From assembly GCA_012064415.1 (NCBI GenBank), contig SSNU01000026.1, positions 293,117 to 357,116 of the forward strand: 64,000 nucleotides of DNA, written 5' to 3'. Shown here one piece after another: positions 1-11,677 of this stretch; the stretch's first letter is position 1; each line of letters opens with the position of its first letter. The notes beneath the pieces are model-generated. The model did no database searches. It had not been told where the DNA came from and saw only the letters and a list, made by a program, of their open reading frames with translations. Source of the stretch: Gyrodactylus bullatarudis (Eukaryota > Platyhelminthes > Monogenea > Gyrodactylidea > Gyrodactylidae). The position numbers and the translations under genes were made by a program.

Positions 1-3000
1 ATCAAATCCTCATTATTGTATTCAACCAATTCTATAAGTAAAAAACTACTCTGTTTTCTCGATAACTTATCAAGGGAATTTATTCATGCATGGATAAGCT
101 CATATGAACTCACCTTCTCATTAGTTCTGTATATATTGGAAAAAAAGTTTTTGTTATCATTTGGAGGGGGGGCGGGGGTTTGGCAGAGGAAATATTAATG
201 AAATTTCTCCTATCCTAAAAGAATACATTGGTTTCCCTCTGTGTACAACAATGTGTACATTTATTATTATTTCTCTTGTATTTTTGGAAAATTCCTTATT
301 TAGATAATGTAATATGGAAAGGGAATATGAAATGTACAAATACAAATGAAATAGCGTACGAGATTAAGGATTGTAGGCTACAATTTGTAGCGAATATAAT
401 CGGCATTGTACAATGAAAAATTAGTGAGAAAGTAGTTTTATACGGTACTGTATTGTGTCTCGTCTCCCCTCACTCCCTCTTTCTCAGAAAGAAATTAAAT
501 TTTCGTACTTTGATCAAAATGTATTCCCCATTGTTAAATGATTTCTTTCACACTTACTTTTTTCTCTTAGCCAAGAATTGAGCTTGAATAATGAATGAAG
601 AAGAAATCTGAGTTTTGGGGAATAAAATAAGATCAAGGTATTAATTGGACTTAAATTTCCGAAAAGCTTTTTAAGTAGGCCTCAAATTTTACCGTATGTA
701 ACAACAGAAACAACTATTTAAAAAAACCAATAAGATTTTCAAAACAGTCAATACATCAGAAAATGTAAAAAGCTTTTGTCTATATTTACATCTAAAGATT
801 CAGAGATGTGATTCATTTTTTTAGGTGTAGGTTCAAGCCGTATCAGGAGGAAATAAACTGTCAGGTTATTGGCAAAAAAATTATTGGCACCAAAAAAGAT
901 TCATAAAAAATAATTCTTTGATCGTGAATAGGTTCCGGAGGCTAAGATGAGAGATACTGTTTGGTTGAAAGAAGAAATTTACGAGCTATCAGATGGTCTA
1001 ATTTAAATTGAAAACTATTTTCAACTGTCTCCAGTTAGCACCAAGTCGCATTATTTTTATTAAGTTGATCATCTGGGATCATTATTAGAAAAGATAACCA
1101 TAAAATTACTGATACAAAAATTAATCTGAACATATCATTATAATTTTAAAACAGTAAAAATGGTCGAAAAGTAGGAAGTAAAAGGTCTCCAAATTGTTCA
1201 TAGAAATTACTCGAGTTTTCAATTTCGTACTTTTGTGTATTTTTTCTAATAAATCGAGAATGTCGATTGATGCGTGTATTTTGTAATTTGTAACTTGTCA
1301 GAGCATTTATGTGTACAATAAAATATCAATTTTAGAAAGATCAATTGGCCCCAATCATCATGGACACTGTGTATATTTCTTCCCTCCATCTAATTCTAAT
1401 GTGGGTGGTACACATTCCACTGTTAGAAGAGAGTTGAAGGGGAAATAATGACTATTGTCGTCAAAAATTAAAAACATCACTTTTATTCTCGTTGAGTTTT
1501 TGACAAGGAAGGCTTGTCCTATCTATTTATGCATTTACAAATTATAATTTCATCAATCAAGGTTGCTGGTATGAACAACATCCAGTCTTTACTTCCGATG
1601 AGTAAAAATAACAATCAATAAGCTTACCTTGTGTAGCATAATTTAACCAAGTTAACCAGAAAAGTTCCTCTTTCATGAATTGCATTTTTTAACTGGGTTT
1701 TTTGGCAAACTGATTACGAATCTCCAGGAACATGGAGGTTTTTTGAATCCTGAGTCGATAGGTCGTTAAATTAAGATAATTTTACAATATTCGAAATTAG
1801 AGTTATTCCGCTTCGAAAAGATGAGAAAATTCAGATTGACGAACATCTATAGTAGGGTAATACAAAATTTTATTTTCCCCGAACAATGTTTTATGTCTTA
1901 ATCAAAAATTGATGTTTCGATCACTACTTGGAGGTAATCATATTTGAGAGAATTTCTATCAAAAATGGAACTTTAACATAATCACTGCGACTTTTAATAA
2001 AAAATTAATTAGGAGAAATACGAAATTTAACATATTAGAATTGAACCAATGAGGTAATTATTTCTGGTCATGGAGTCATCGAAGAAACATTTGGGTCATT
2101 TTTTGATCAAAAATCACGTGTCAGATCAATGGGGGACAGCTGACCTCTCCTCTTATTCTTTTTTTAGAAAAGATTGAACTGTTAACCAAGTATTTATGAG
2201 CTAGAATAGAGTGAAACGAAGAATTGCCAGATAGATTTCAGCCCACAAATCTTAAATCAGTGATGATGGAAAATACTTTTTTCACTTATCCGAGAAAGGG
2301 CTTCTTTTTTACCATATTTGTTAGTTAGTTTCTCGGAGAAAACTCCCGTTGCGTGACCTTGGCTGGAAATGAGAGAAAAAGGGACTGGTAAACAAGAATC
2401 GGACAAGGGTGGTGGCCAGACTTGAAAAAGAGAACTACTGCTCAAATCATTCAGACTTACACACAGATTAGCTGGTTATGCTGGGGAAGATAAAAAAAAC
2501 GAAATGTTGAATTATTCAAATACAGAAGATAAGTTATTTTTGAAATCATGAATATTTCTACGTTCCAGCATACATCCAAGTGTATAAATAATATCTCACA
2601 TTGATTATAATTATTGAGATGGTTTGAGTCCATCTATGCAACGACATATCTCCCCCTCTCCTTGTGAATATTTCTTTCCGTAACACATAGGAATAATATT
2701 ATTTTCTCCCCATCTAATTCGTGTTATAAATAATAATAATAAAATCCAGAGAAAAGAAGGAACAAGATGGCCAGCATTTTCTATCTATTTAATTTATGTG
2801 GAATGTAGACCAAGGGTTAATAATGTGTTTGGTTGTGTGTCTTGGGCTCAAGAAAATATAACTTTTATTGTTCAGTGATGAATTGTATACTGAAGAAAAA
2901 ACAATTGACTTTTGGCTTATTATTTTACAGATAAGCCTGTACTTAATAAAAAGGCTTGATAGTTATTCGGATTGATTTTGAACTGAGAGCTCAGTAAATA

Positions 3001-3033
3001 GAGCTTGTTGATTAAGATGAATTTACTATTTGA
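1..3033. other. Gene-free AT-rich stretch
   Basis: No open frame here resembles a known protein or has a plausible chain of exons. The few frames of about 60 codons have random composition. The sequence is AT-rich and low in complexity, with a somewhat less AT-rich patch around 2.2-2.8 kb. I see no RNA gene or clear terminal repeats in it. Confidence 0.6.
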
Positions 3034-3497
3034 TAGACTTGGACGAAATTTTGCAAAATTACTTAAATCGCCTATCGATATGAAAAAGAGTATTTAAATA
3101 TAATCCCACCAAATTTCGCTTCAAAATACCTTTCCATGCTTCTGGAATAAGATAAACAAAATTGTGGAAATTGTTTTTTGACCTATCAAAATTGTCAATT
3201 ATTCATGAAAAATAAGATAAATTTCGTTTTTAGCTATTGAAAAAACAATTTTTATAGGATTCAAGTCATTTTTATAACTTTATTTAAAGAAATAATGTGA
3301 ATTCAAGTTAAAATCATAAATATAAAACAAAAAAATGTTCTAAATTTGGAAATTTTCACAATTTTGTTCATCTTATTCCAGAAGCATGGAAAGGTACTTT
3401 GAAGCGAAATTTGGTGGGATTATATTTAAATACTTGAAGATTAGTTTTTTCATATCGATGGACGATTTAAGTATTTTTGCAAAATTTCGTCCAAGTA
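3034..3497. mobile_element. Fold-back MITE with long TIRs and 10-bp target duplication (MULE-like)
   Basis: The arms at about 3037-3170 and 3357-3496 are imperfect inverted repeats, beginning acttggacgaaattttgcaa on the left and ending with its complement on the right. The element is flanked on both sides by the direct repeat tactatttga (3024-3033 and 3498-3507). A 9-11 bp target duplication with TIRs over 100 bp is the hallmark of Mutator-like elements, so I place it there by inference. There is no transposase; the short frame at 3386-3613 is arm sequence. Related diverged copies lie at about 13924-14299 and 8290-8470. Confidence 0.65.
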
Positions 3498-3507
3498 TAC
3501 TATTTGA

Positions 3508-5020
3508 GGCTTCTGATGAAAATCAGGAAAATAAGCGTGAATTTTCTATTTTTTTAACTTTGAGAGGAAATATTTTGTTCATTCCATGGTGTGAGAGGGA
3601 TCAAATTTTATAACTAATTTCGTAAAACTAATGAAACCGCCTGTAGTTTTGTGTAAATGATCTTTGAGCTTGATATTTTGAAAATATTCCAGCATGGTTA
3701 ACTCTTCTGATACTAAATTAACAAAATTTTGGAAAATTAAAAGAATTTTTTAATTATATTTTATTTTTCAGTTCAAATTTGGATTATTTTTGGATTTTGA
3801 ATATAAAAGATTAAGACATTTTTAATGAAAATTTAAATTATAAAGTACGATAATACAAGTTTTTTAACTTTTCGGGTTTATGCGTTCATTCGATAGAAAA
3901 TAAAAGAAGAAGAAAAAATTCCTATTGAACCTTATATTTTTTATTTTATTTAGATATGCATTATTTCAAGTGAAGATGTCACATTTTTAAATTCGCGCTA
4001 CCATTTTTCAATGTATTTTTCTACGAAAGAATTTTGAATTATTGGATAAGCTTTGATCTTTTTGAATCAGATTTTCATGTCAAATATTTTCTGAATGCAC
4101 CCTGAAAAAAAATCCAGTCAATTAGGGAAATATTAAAGATTTTAGGCAAATGGCATATCAGAACATCATAATTTTTGAATACAGAGCATAAAGAATCAAT
4201 TTGAAGCATAAAAAAGAAAATATTTTGTCTTTCTCCAATAGAGAGTATTAAGAACGTTCAAATTTTTAATGTTTGAAAACTCAGGAAGTGGTCTTTAACT
4301 CGTTAATAGGTTCTTTCCCATAATCTTATCTACCATATTAGTTTTCGTTGTCTAATGATGATTCTGAAAAATAACATTTGAAATCAACAAAAAATTCAAA
4401 CTCAAATTATAAACAATGGAAAATTCTACCAACTTCTTCAGCTTTATTCTTGATCTTTTACTAATTATCTTCTCGTATCTTTTAATCTGAAAAAAATCTG
4501 TTGTTATATTAAACAACATTACAGGATATAATTGATTATTAGAATCATTTAGAGTGAAATACTATGGCTATGAAAATTCTAATTGTTTAAAAAACGTTTT
4601 CTATTTGAATTTCTATATTTTGGAGAAAAATTTAGTCGAAAATTTCATCTAAACCTACTTCGAGCTGAAATAGGTTCATGATGATGCTTTTCATTTCAAC
4701 ATTCTACATTGTATGCATCAAACCCATCGAAGATATAATCAACTTTTTTTTTGTTAGACAATTTTTTTGTTTATAATTATAAGGATGAATTGGCTTTGGG
4801 AGTAGAACATCTTCGATGGTCCAGTGTTGGATGTAAATCTGAAAAGTTTAATGGAATAGCACTACTAGTTTCTACTTAATGAAGATCAGGATATAGGAGA
4901 GAGCAGGTGTAGTCGATTATAGATCGAATATGTTTCATAATATTTTTAGTCGAGTTTAGGTTGTCACAATTAGATAAGTCATATATATTTATCGTTAAGT
5001 TTATTATAGGTAGAGAGTAA
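3508..5020. other. Gene-free stretch
   Basis: No coding exons, RNA genes or transposon ends recognised. The sequence is AT-rich and contains short poly-A and poly-T runs. Confidence 0.5.
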
Positions 5021-5024
5021 GTAG

Positions 5025-5845
5025 TTATCTCTTGTAGCATTCCTCATAGCATCTATCCTGGCACTGATCAGCGACATCAGACATTTCAGATTTCTTACTT
5101 GCTGGATTCTCCTCGCAATCCCTATCGGGCAAAACAAGTAGCAATCTCCAACTATGTCATAGCAAGATTTAAGTCTTCTGGCAACTTGGTTCATGTCTGT
5201 AAGCATTTTTTTGTTAGAAAAAAATCTTATTTTGAATTGAAAATATAAATACAAATTATATCGAAATCTGCCTGTACAAATAGAAATAAAATACAATAAT
5301 TAAAATGGAAAGATTGATCAGTACAATTATGAAATGTTAAAAGTCATAAAATAAGGTAAAGGCTCTTGAGTTGTAGAAATTTGAGCAATAGTAGAGCCTG
5401 AGAACTAGAGTCTGCAAGAAATTCGAAAATCAACTGGTTAATGAAGATAAGAATAAAGCAAAGACTTAGAGTAATCGATTTTAAGCCTGATGTGAGACAT
5501 GACCAATTTAAGATTAGTCAAATCATCGCAATCAGATAATTCAAATTTAGTGTAGACAAAGTTATAAATAGAATATAAATAGTTAGGGTTATATTTATTA
5601 TTTCTCAAGGAATAATTATTATCATTAGAGTGAGAATAATTTCTGAGTGATTGGATGAAACAATCTCGAAAGGCACCTACTGGGCATTTCTGAAGTTCCC
5701 CAATTATAGCCTCAAGTTTCTGAAGAAAGACAGGACCAGTTTTCTCTGCTTGATTTCTGAGCTGATCAATCTTTTCATGAGTATAGCCAAAGAACAAACT
5801 AAGTCCGATGGCGAATAAGAATTGAAGCTTCGCATCGAACGATGG
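5025..5845 (-). pseudogene. Broken copy of the cysteine-rich secreted protein family
   Basis: Reading the minus strand, about 5838-5656 encodes a degenerate signal peptide and the first third of the family. It carries the block QKCPVGAFRDCFIQSL, which matches the intact gene at 10527-10988. The next family block (DMNQV.RRL.SC) resumes at about 5203, and a frame-shifted DQCQDRCYEECYKR ends at a TAA at 5025. Between them lies roughly 440 bp of foreign repeat. The initiator ATG is displaced by two bases relative to the signal-peptide frame, and at least one further frameshift follows the insertion. The locus cannot make the family protein. It could only be functional if the insert were spliced: a cag sits just before DMNQV, but no matching GT donor sits at the other border. 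Confidence 0.8.
5208..5655. repeat. Dispersed repeat interrupting the pseudogene (copy 1 of 3)
   Basis: This segment interrupts the cysteine-rich pseudogene. Its 5400-5655 part recurs, diverged, at about 21540-21760 (opposite strand) and 23030-23240 (same strand). Shared blocks include gcaaagacttagagtaatcg and a block around gattttcgaatttcttgcag. No terminal repeats or coding capacity were recognised, so the class is unknown. Confidence 0.6.
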
Positions 5846-5908
5846 CGTAACAGGCAGAAATAGATTTATCAAAGGAAAACAATAGGCAAAAATCGAGAAA
5901 ATTCTCAA

Positions 5909-7486
5909 GCCCCTAACCCCACCAAAGTTTATTTTAACTTAAAACAGAAGTGTAAATCAAACTGAAAACCAAGATAAGTTAGGAGTAGCCAATAATCACC
6001 ATACACAAGTGCAGAGTTCAGTCCTTGTAACTAGCGTAGAGCTGGCAAAATCTGAAAAATCCGAGAAGTCAACAGTAGTTGATAATCAAATTATGAGCCA
6101 ACCTGCAATTAACACTAGAGTAGATTCGATCAATAAAACCTCAATTAAGCGAAAACGGAAGAGAAACAGCGGTCGGTTACTAATGGATGAATTCTTGAAA
6201 GGCCCCAATCTGCTGAAGAGACAAAAGTAATGAGACCATGGTTACAGGATTGCCAGTGTTCCCCCCGTCCCAATTTGAGAGATTTATTTAACCAATGGAA
6301 GAGCAGAAAATGTTGCATTGTAAGAGTATAAAACTTAAGCTCGAGTTTAAGTCTCAAGAGACCCGGCGAAATAAAACGTTTATCACTCATTATTCGCTTG
6401 TTTTCTAATTTTCCTTATGAATCCAAATCAGAGTAGTAATATCTTAGATGGGGTTCGACAATATTACCGTTCTAAATTGAAGCTTCATTTTTTCGATTTG
6501 TGTAATGTACTTTCAATTATTTATTAAAATTCCTTAATTGATTTTGATTCTGAAACAAAAGGTTTTATTGAAATCGACAAGAAAATTACTTTTTTTCTAG
6601 TAATTTGGCGCCAATTTAAAAGAGCAAGTTTGAGTTTTAAACCCTTCATGTCCCATGGTTCCTCCAGGGGAACACAACACTTTCTTGAACGAGAATTTGA
6701 ACTAAAAGAATATTAAAATACTTTTTCGTTCCTTACTAGAAAGGAAATTTATTGAGCTTCAAAATTATTTATAATTCATAAAAGATAGCTTTCACAGATA
6801 CTAACTGAAATTACTCGAAGAAGGGGGATTTTTTAAAAATTTCGACAGATATTCAAAATAATATTTTTTTGAACGTTTTTTTGAAAACTATTTGCTGAAA
6901 AATAAAATAATAGTCTATCGTAAAACAGTACCTGCAGATTAGGAATATGCCTGCTCGATATATCTCATGGTTTTAGAGTCCAAAAATGAATGATAAGTCA
7001 GCTTTCAACGATTAAATTCAAATTCGGAATCTACAAATTTTCTCTCATCAAGGGTTAATCACCGAATGGCATTCGTTCTTATGTTATCCATATTTAAAAG
7101 CCGTTCTATCTCTTTGTCTCGTTCAGATAAACTGCTGGAGCATTAGATGCAGAGAAAAAGTTCTAGAGAAATTCGTAGCTTTAAAATTTAAATTAAACTT
7201 TTTATATTTTAAGAAACTCAATCGGATCAGTATTGTGAATCATGGTAAATCGGAGTACTTCGCCGAACTAAGCCGCAGTGAGCATTCGAGATTGAAGTAG
7301 ACTATGAATAGTTAATAATCCTAGTGAGTATTCAGAGATGTTGTTTTATTATGAATGATGTTGTATTAATTTCTAATTAGGAAAGAATTTGTACTTTTAT
7401 TAAAGAAGACAGAAAATTTCAAATGATCAATTAAAAAATTGTAAAAGAGCCTTTAAATATATTTCTCATATATCGAAAAGATACAA
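5909..7486. other. Intergenic stretch with a possible retroelement 3' end
   Basis: A plus-strand frame runs open from about 5942 to 6230 without a convincing ATG. It ends in a lysine/arginine-rich tail (SIKRKRKRNSGRLLMDEF...). Just downstream are a TATAAA motif (about 6327) and an AATAAA motif (about 6372) close together, an arrangement found in LTRs. I could not find a matching second LTR or a pol domain, so the retroelement reading is only a suggestion. Around 7050-7140 is a diverged member of the repeat that also occurs near 13.55, 15.1 and 31.5 kb. Confidence 0.3.
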
Positions 7487-7950
7487 ATGAAGGTTCTATT
7501 CTTACTCTCTATCTGCTTATGTTTGGCTTTCTGCTGTACTCATGGGAAAAGGATCGGTTGTGGGTTACACGAGAAACAAGTGGTCCTACGGTCCGTCAAA
7601 ATTTTGATGCCATCATTGCTGATCACCAACAATGTCCAGCTGGTGCCTATGGCGATTGCTTCATCCAATCACTATCAGTGGCAAGAGATGTGTACGAAGC
7701 TCTTGGTAAAGTGGAATCGCGCTCTGAATCTTATGTTGTTGGTTGCTACAAGAACATTTTTGGGGCTATTCCCGATTGGGAATGTGGAAGAGATCCAACC
7801 TGTTTTATCAGTAAAAGACCTGACATGACTAGTGCTGCTGATCAATGCCAAGATAGATGCTACGGAGAATGTATGAAGAGAATTATCGCAAGTTCACACA
7901 ACCGTAATGAACTTGACAGGGGAGTTGAAGAATGTGATGCACTATGTTAA
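7487..7950 (+). pseudogene. Cysteine-rich secreted protein, frameshifted after the signal peptide
   Basis: The ATG at 7487 opens a good signal peptide (MKVLFLLSICLCLAFCC) like that of the intact paralogue. The cysteine-rich body (SGPTVRQNFDAII... to ...EECDALC, ending 7950) lies in the next frame. The switch is needed around 7540-7548, about one base out of register. The body matches the family throughout: QQCPAGAYGDCFIQSL, ADQCQDRCYGEC. It lacks the family's third cysteine, where SRSES replaces a C-containing segment. A shorter product could start at the in-frame ATG at 7519 but would lack a normal signal peptide. Either this is a recent pseudogene or an assembly error removed one base; the rest of the frame is undamaged, which favours a young lesion. 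Confidence 0.75.
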
Positions 7951-9284
7951 TAAATTTAACATGAAATTCAATCAGTTTCATTTTTAAAAAAATTCAAATT
8001 TAATACGTTATCTTACTTGTTAGTAAACTGAATGAAAATATAAAAAATCAATAATTGCTGAAATCAAACTAAGGAATCTATATGACTTTTTGAGAACGTC
8101 TAGAAATATTATATTAGGGGTTGTCACAAATTTTAAAGCCACGTGAAAATAAAATTTCGAGAAAAAAGGTTTTAATTTTGCTGATCAATCGTCGAATTTT
8201 TCAAGCATTCAGATTGGTCAATAAGTGACAACTTAGAATTAGAGCCAAACAGATTACCAGTTATCTCTCCTCTGATTTTAAAACAGTTTTAAGAACATTG
8301 CAATTTTCATCGAAGAAATAATGTAAATTCAAGTTAATTTCATAAAAATAAGATAAAAACGTTTTTTATGTGAAAATTTTTAAGATTTTGTTTATCTTTA
8401 AAGTCTGAAAAGATATTTTTGGACCGAAAATTAATTTCATCGATTTTAGTAATTTTGAAAATATTTTTCAAAGTCAACTTCAGACTAATGAAAAGATCTT
8501 ACTGAACAAGTTATCGGTTTCAATTAGGGGAATGAATTTGTATATTTGATAAAAGGTAAACAATTGATTGATAAAGAAATTCAATAAAAGACAAAACAAA
8601 AATAAAGATTTCCGATACAGTGAAAAATGATCCAAAATTAGTTTTATAATAAAACTTAGGTCAATATTAGCCATGGTCATCCAAACTTTTTGACGGTGAT
8701 TGTCTTCACACGCCTTCTTCAGTGGTACGACAAGTTCATCAAAAACAAAATACAATTTGTATAAAGCTAATTGATATGAAGTTAAGAATCTATGATTTTT
8801 ACAGAAATCTCGATATTTTCATCAAGAAATAGAATTTGATCAAGATTTTCTGGAATCCTACTCATGCTGCCCACTTTTACCATTTGAAGAAAAAAATCTG
8901 AAAAAAATCATTTTTATGAAAAATATGGTCATTTTTCAAAATCCCATTTTTTCGAACTAATCAGGCTTTGACCTGTACAAAAGAGCATCGAAATTATTAA
9001 ATAGCCGGTGTAATAATCTGACGAGATCCGGTGAAATATAAGCTTTATTACTAAATATCCACTTGACTTTCACATCCTCTAAATGAGTCTTTTATTTGTA
9101 ACTCAATAATTTTATCGATTTCAAAGATTTAAAGCAACTCGGTACTTATTTTTCGGATCAAAATTTTAAAATAATGCCGAAATTTTAGGAGCTTCTTTAG
9201 TCGATTTCAAATTGTCCTTCTAATCCTGAACCAAAATATCAGTGTTGGATTGCTTTAAATCTTCGAAAGCGATAAAAAATTTAG
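7951..9284. other. Intergenic repeats between cysteine-rich copies
   Basis: Contains a partial copy of the 3.0-kb fold-back element (about 8290-8470). It also has a peptide-preserving repeat (8655-8755) shared with 33.57-33.71 kb, and at about 9110-9285 a copy of the internal part of the repeat family best seen at 27736-28455. That last copy runs right up to the truncated gene at 9287. No complete gene seen. Confidence 0.5.
8655..8755 (-). repeat. Dispersed repeat with a conserved reading frame (copy 1)
   Basis: On the minus strand this reads ...PLKKACEDNHRQKVWMTMA..., and the related sequence at 33567-33645 reads LKKACEDNHCRNVWMTMA in the same frame. Differences between the copies include synonymous changes. 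It may be a relic of a coding exon or of a transposon protein; I do not recognise the family. Confidence 0.4.
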
Positions 9285-9286
9285 TT

Positions 9287-9748
9287 TACTCTTACCATAG
9301 GTCTTGGTTTGGCTCTAGCCTGTACCCTTGAGAAAAGAGGACTAATTAGTTGATTATAATCAACGAAATAAAAGAGACAAGTGGACCCGCTTTACGTGAA
9401 AAGCTTGATCATGTTATTACTCAACTAGAACAATGTCCAGTTGGTGCCCATCGTGATTGTCTGATACAAGGACTCAGAGATGCTACAGATATTCGTGAGG
9501 TTAGCGAAAAAGAAGACTCCTGCTCAAAACTCATTACCGAATGCATTACAAAGGTATCTAATGCAGACCCTGATTACAGTTGCAGAGGTTCTTCAGAATG
9601 TTACGAAAGTAAAAGACAAGATCTAATTGAGGCTGCAGATCAATGCCAAGATAAATGTTATAGCGAGTGTTACAAGAAACTCATCAAAGCTGCACATGTC
9701 TTTAACGACTACGACAGTAAAAAAGCAACATGTGATCAAGAATGTTAG
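9287..9748 (+). pseudogene. 5'-truncated cysteine-rich secreted protein
   Basis: The body from about 9371 to 9748 encodes a full cysteine-rich domain (SGPALREKLDHVI... to ...CDQEC). It has all eleven body cysteines in the family spacing, including ADQCQDKCYSECYKK. Upstream, 9297-9336 still encodes the signal-peptide core IGLGLALACTLEK, but in another frame and without an ATG. An in-frame TAG and a frameshift separate it from the body. The 5' breakpoint at about 9285 coincides with the end of a dispersed repeat, so insertion or rearrangement probably removed the promoter and start. An ATG at 9350 could open the body but would give an unsecreted protein. Confidence 0.75.
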
Positions 9749-10517
9749 TATGATACTAAAAGATTTGTTTTCAAAGTTTAATTTAAAGATTTTTAAAAAA
9801 CCTTGAATTTACTTAAAGCTTACAACTGGATAGATTATTAAAGAAAGAAAGACGAGTAGGGAAAATATCTTCAAGCTGTAATGTTTCTTGACCAATTGAT
9901 CTACTCACTTCGGTTAGTGAGGGATCCACGTTTAAAGTTTTCATTCTCAATAAAGATTCTGTTTCTAAAGTTTAAAATGTGTAATGTACAAGAAAAAAGA
10001 TTTATCGAAAACAGCATAACCCTTAGTTCAAATATTTACTGACCTGTAGCTGTACAAGGAATGGATGGTTAGACTTAATCTTAAATACAAATTCGACAGT
10101 ATGTTCAATGAACATTTTTCATCAGATCGTAAAGTAAAGATTCTGAAGTTATTTAGGCGTTTAGATGTCGAGAAATATACGATTTTGTCCTTTATCAAAT
10201 TTTCGCTCTAGAAAGTTTTTGTAATTTTAAAAAAGATGGAAATCTGCAAAATATTCTTTTTAGAGATTTTCTTTACATTGACATGTGTGAAAATACCTGA
10301 AATATATGAATCTGTTTCGAAAATTAGAGAGAATGTCTTGAAACTAATCAAATAGGATGAAAAACGTTTTGTACATTTAACTTTTCAAGATCTGAATGAA
10401 TCTTTCGACAGCAATCTCTTCATAGTGAAAGTTTCATTCAGATTTTAATAAATTAAATACACAAGAAGCACAAGAAGACAAAGGATTCTCTAGAACTTAA
10501 AAGGTTAAATCAAAATT
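9749..10517. other. Gene-free spacer
   Basis: AT-rich spacer between two members of the cysteine-rich cluster. No exon, RNA gene or transposon end recognised. Confidence 0.5.
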
Positions 10518-10523
10518 TTTATT
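10518..10523 (-). terminator. Polyadenylation signal AATAAA
   Basis: On the minus strand AATAAA begins only three bases after the TAG stop of the 10527-10988 gene, implying a very short 3' UTR. Confidence 0.5.
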
Positions 10524-10526
10524 TCT

Positions 10527-10988
10527 CTAGCATTCTACATCGCATGCTTCCATTCCACCGTAGAAATCATTGAAGACTCTTGCACTTGTAATGTATTTCT
10601 TGTAACAAGCGCCATAACTTCTATCTTGGCATTGATCTGCAGCATTGATCATATCAGGTTTTTTACTCGTGAAACAATTTGAATCATTTCTGCAATCCCA
10701 ATGAGGGATAACAGCAAAGATGCCTCGGTAGCAATCATCGATAAAATGAGAGCAGGAGTCAAGTCTTCTAACAACTTGGTTCATATCAGTTGCCTCAGTG
10801 AGAGTTTGAATGAAACAATCCCTGTACGCACCAACCGGGCATTGTTGAAGTCGACTGATGATCTCATCAAGTTTTAGACGGAAGACAGGGCCACTTCTCT
10901 CCTGTTGATTGTTAAGGTCATTCGTTTTTTCCCGAGTACAGGCTAAAGCCAAACCAAGACCGATGGTGAGTAGGAGTAGAACTTTCAT
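10527..10988 (-). CDS. Small secreted cysteine-rich protein (intact family member)
   Basis: A single-exon frame of 153 codons. Residues 1-16 form a classic signal peptide (MKVLLLLTIGLGLALA) with likely cleavage before Cys17. The mature protein is about 137 residues with regularly spaced cysteines (QQCPVGAYRDC, LDSC..., DDCY, WDC, NCF, DQCQDRS, GAC, EAC, EC), suggesting a disulphide-stabilised extracellular protein. At the position where all three sister copies have DRC or DKC this protein has Ser (QDRSYGAC), so one cysteine partner is missing. A TATA box lies about 37 bp upstream and AATAAA directly follows the stop. I do not recognise the family and assign no function. The surrounding broken copies indicate birth-and-death evolution by tandem duplication. 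Confidence 0.85.
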   Translation of the reverse strand: MKVLLLLTIGLGLALACTREKTNDLNNQQERSGPVFRLKLDEIISRLQQCPVGAYRDCFIQTLTEATDMNQVVRRLDSCSHFIDDCYRGIFAVIPHWDCRNDSNCFTSKKPDMINAADQCQDRSYGACYKKYITSARVFNDFYGGMEACDVEC

Positions 10989-11024
10989 AGTTTTCTTTCG
11001 ATATGTGTTAAGAATATTTTCACG

Positions 11025-11032
11025 CTTTTATA
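11025..11032 (-). promoter_or_regulatory. TATA box of the intact cysteine-rich gene
   Basis: The minus strand reads TATAAAAG about 37 bp upstream of the ATG at 10988, the expected place for a TATA box with a very short 5' UTR. Confidence 0.55.
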
Positions 11033-11677
11033 GAATTTCTTAATTGACAAATTAATTTTGTCATCATCAAATTAATCAGCTATCCACGCTTACAATTTCT
11101 TCAAACTTAAAAGTTTTGAATTCTAAAGATCTGATACAAATAAGGATCAAATGTAATTGTTGTTGAACAGAGCTGTATGATTTCCTTCTTACGAAAACTT
11201 TTAAGAATTCTCTTCTTCTAGAGTATTTCCTTTTGTTCAAAGACTCAGGCCATCTAAGACTATATGCATTATATGAAGGAGAATACAGCTTAGGATCATC
11301 GATTAGTAGATCTTCTACACGAGTAGTTACTAATTAGTAATTACACCTGTATGACTAATTAAAAATAAAATTACGAATTTTATTACAAGTAATTTTTGTG
11401 TCTAACTTATTTGAGCTGATTTTTTATGAAACTTTAAGAACTCATAACTTTTTTATTAAACAAAATAGAAATTTGATTTTTTCAGAAAACTAAAGCTAAA
11501 GTCAACCTAATCTAAAAATGTATTTTTTGTATAAAAACCAGAACAGAATTTCAAATATCTCCATCAACGGAAGCATCAGATGATAACGGGTCTCAGAATT
11601 TCAAACAAAGATGAATTTCACATAAAAATTAATGCTTTCTTGACGACATACCAAACACTTACACACACTGTTGCATA
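11033..11677. other. Gene-free spacer
   Basis: No gene, RNA or clear mobile-element ends seen between the cysteine-rich cluster and the rRNA fragment. Confidence 0.5.

Noticed and set aside
7519..7950. Stand-alone 143-residue protein from the ATG at 7519
   Set aside because: Its first 20 residues are the signal-peptide region read in the wrong frame. The family comparison shows a frameshifted copy, so I called it a pseudogene.
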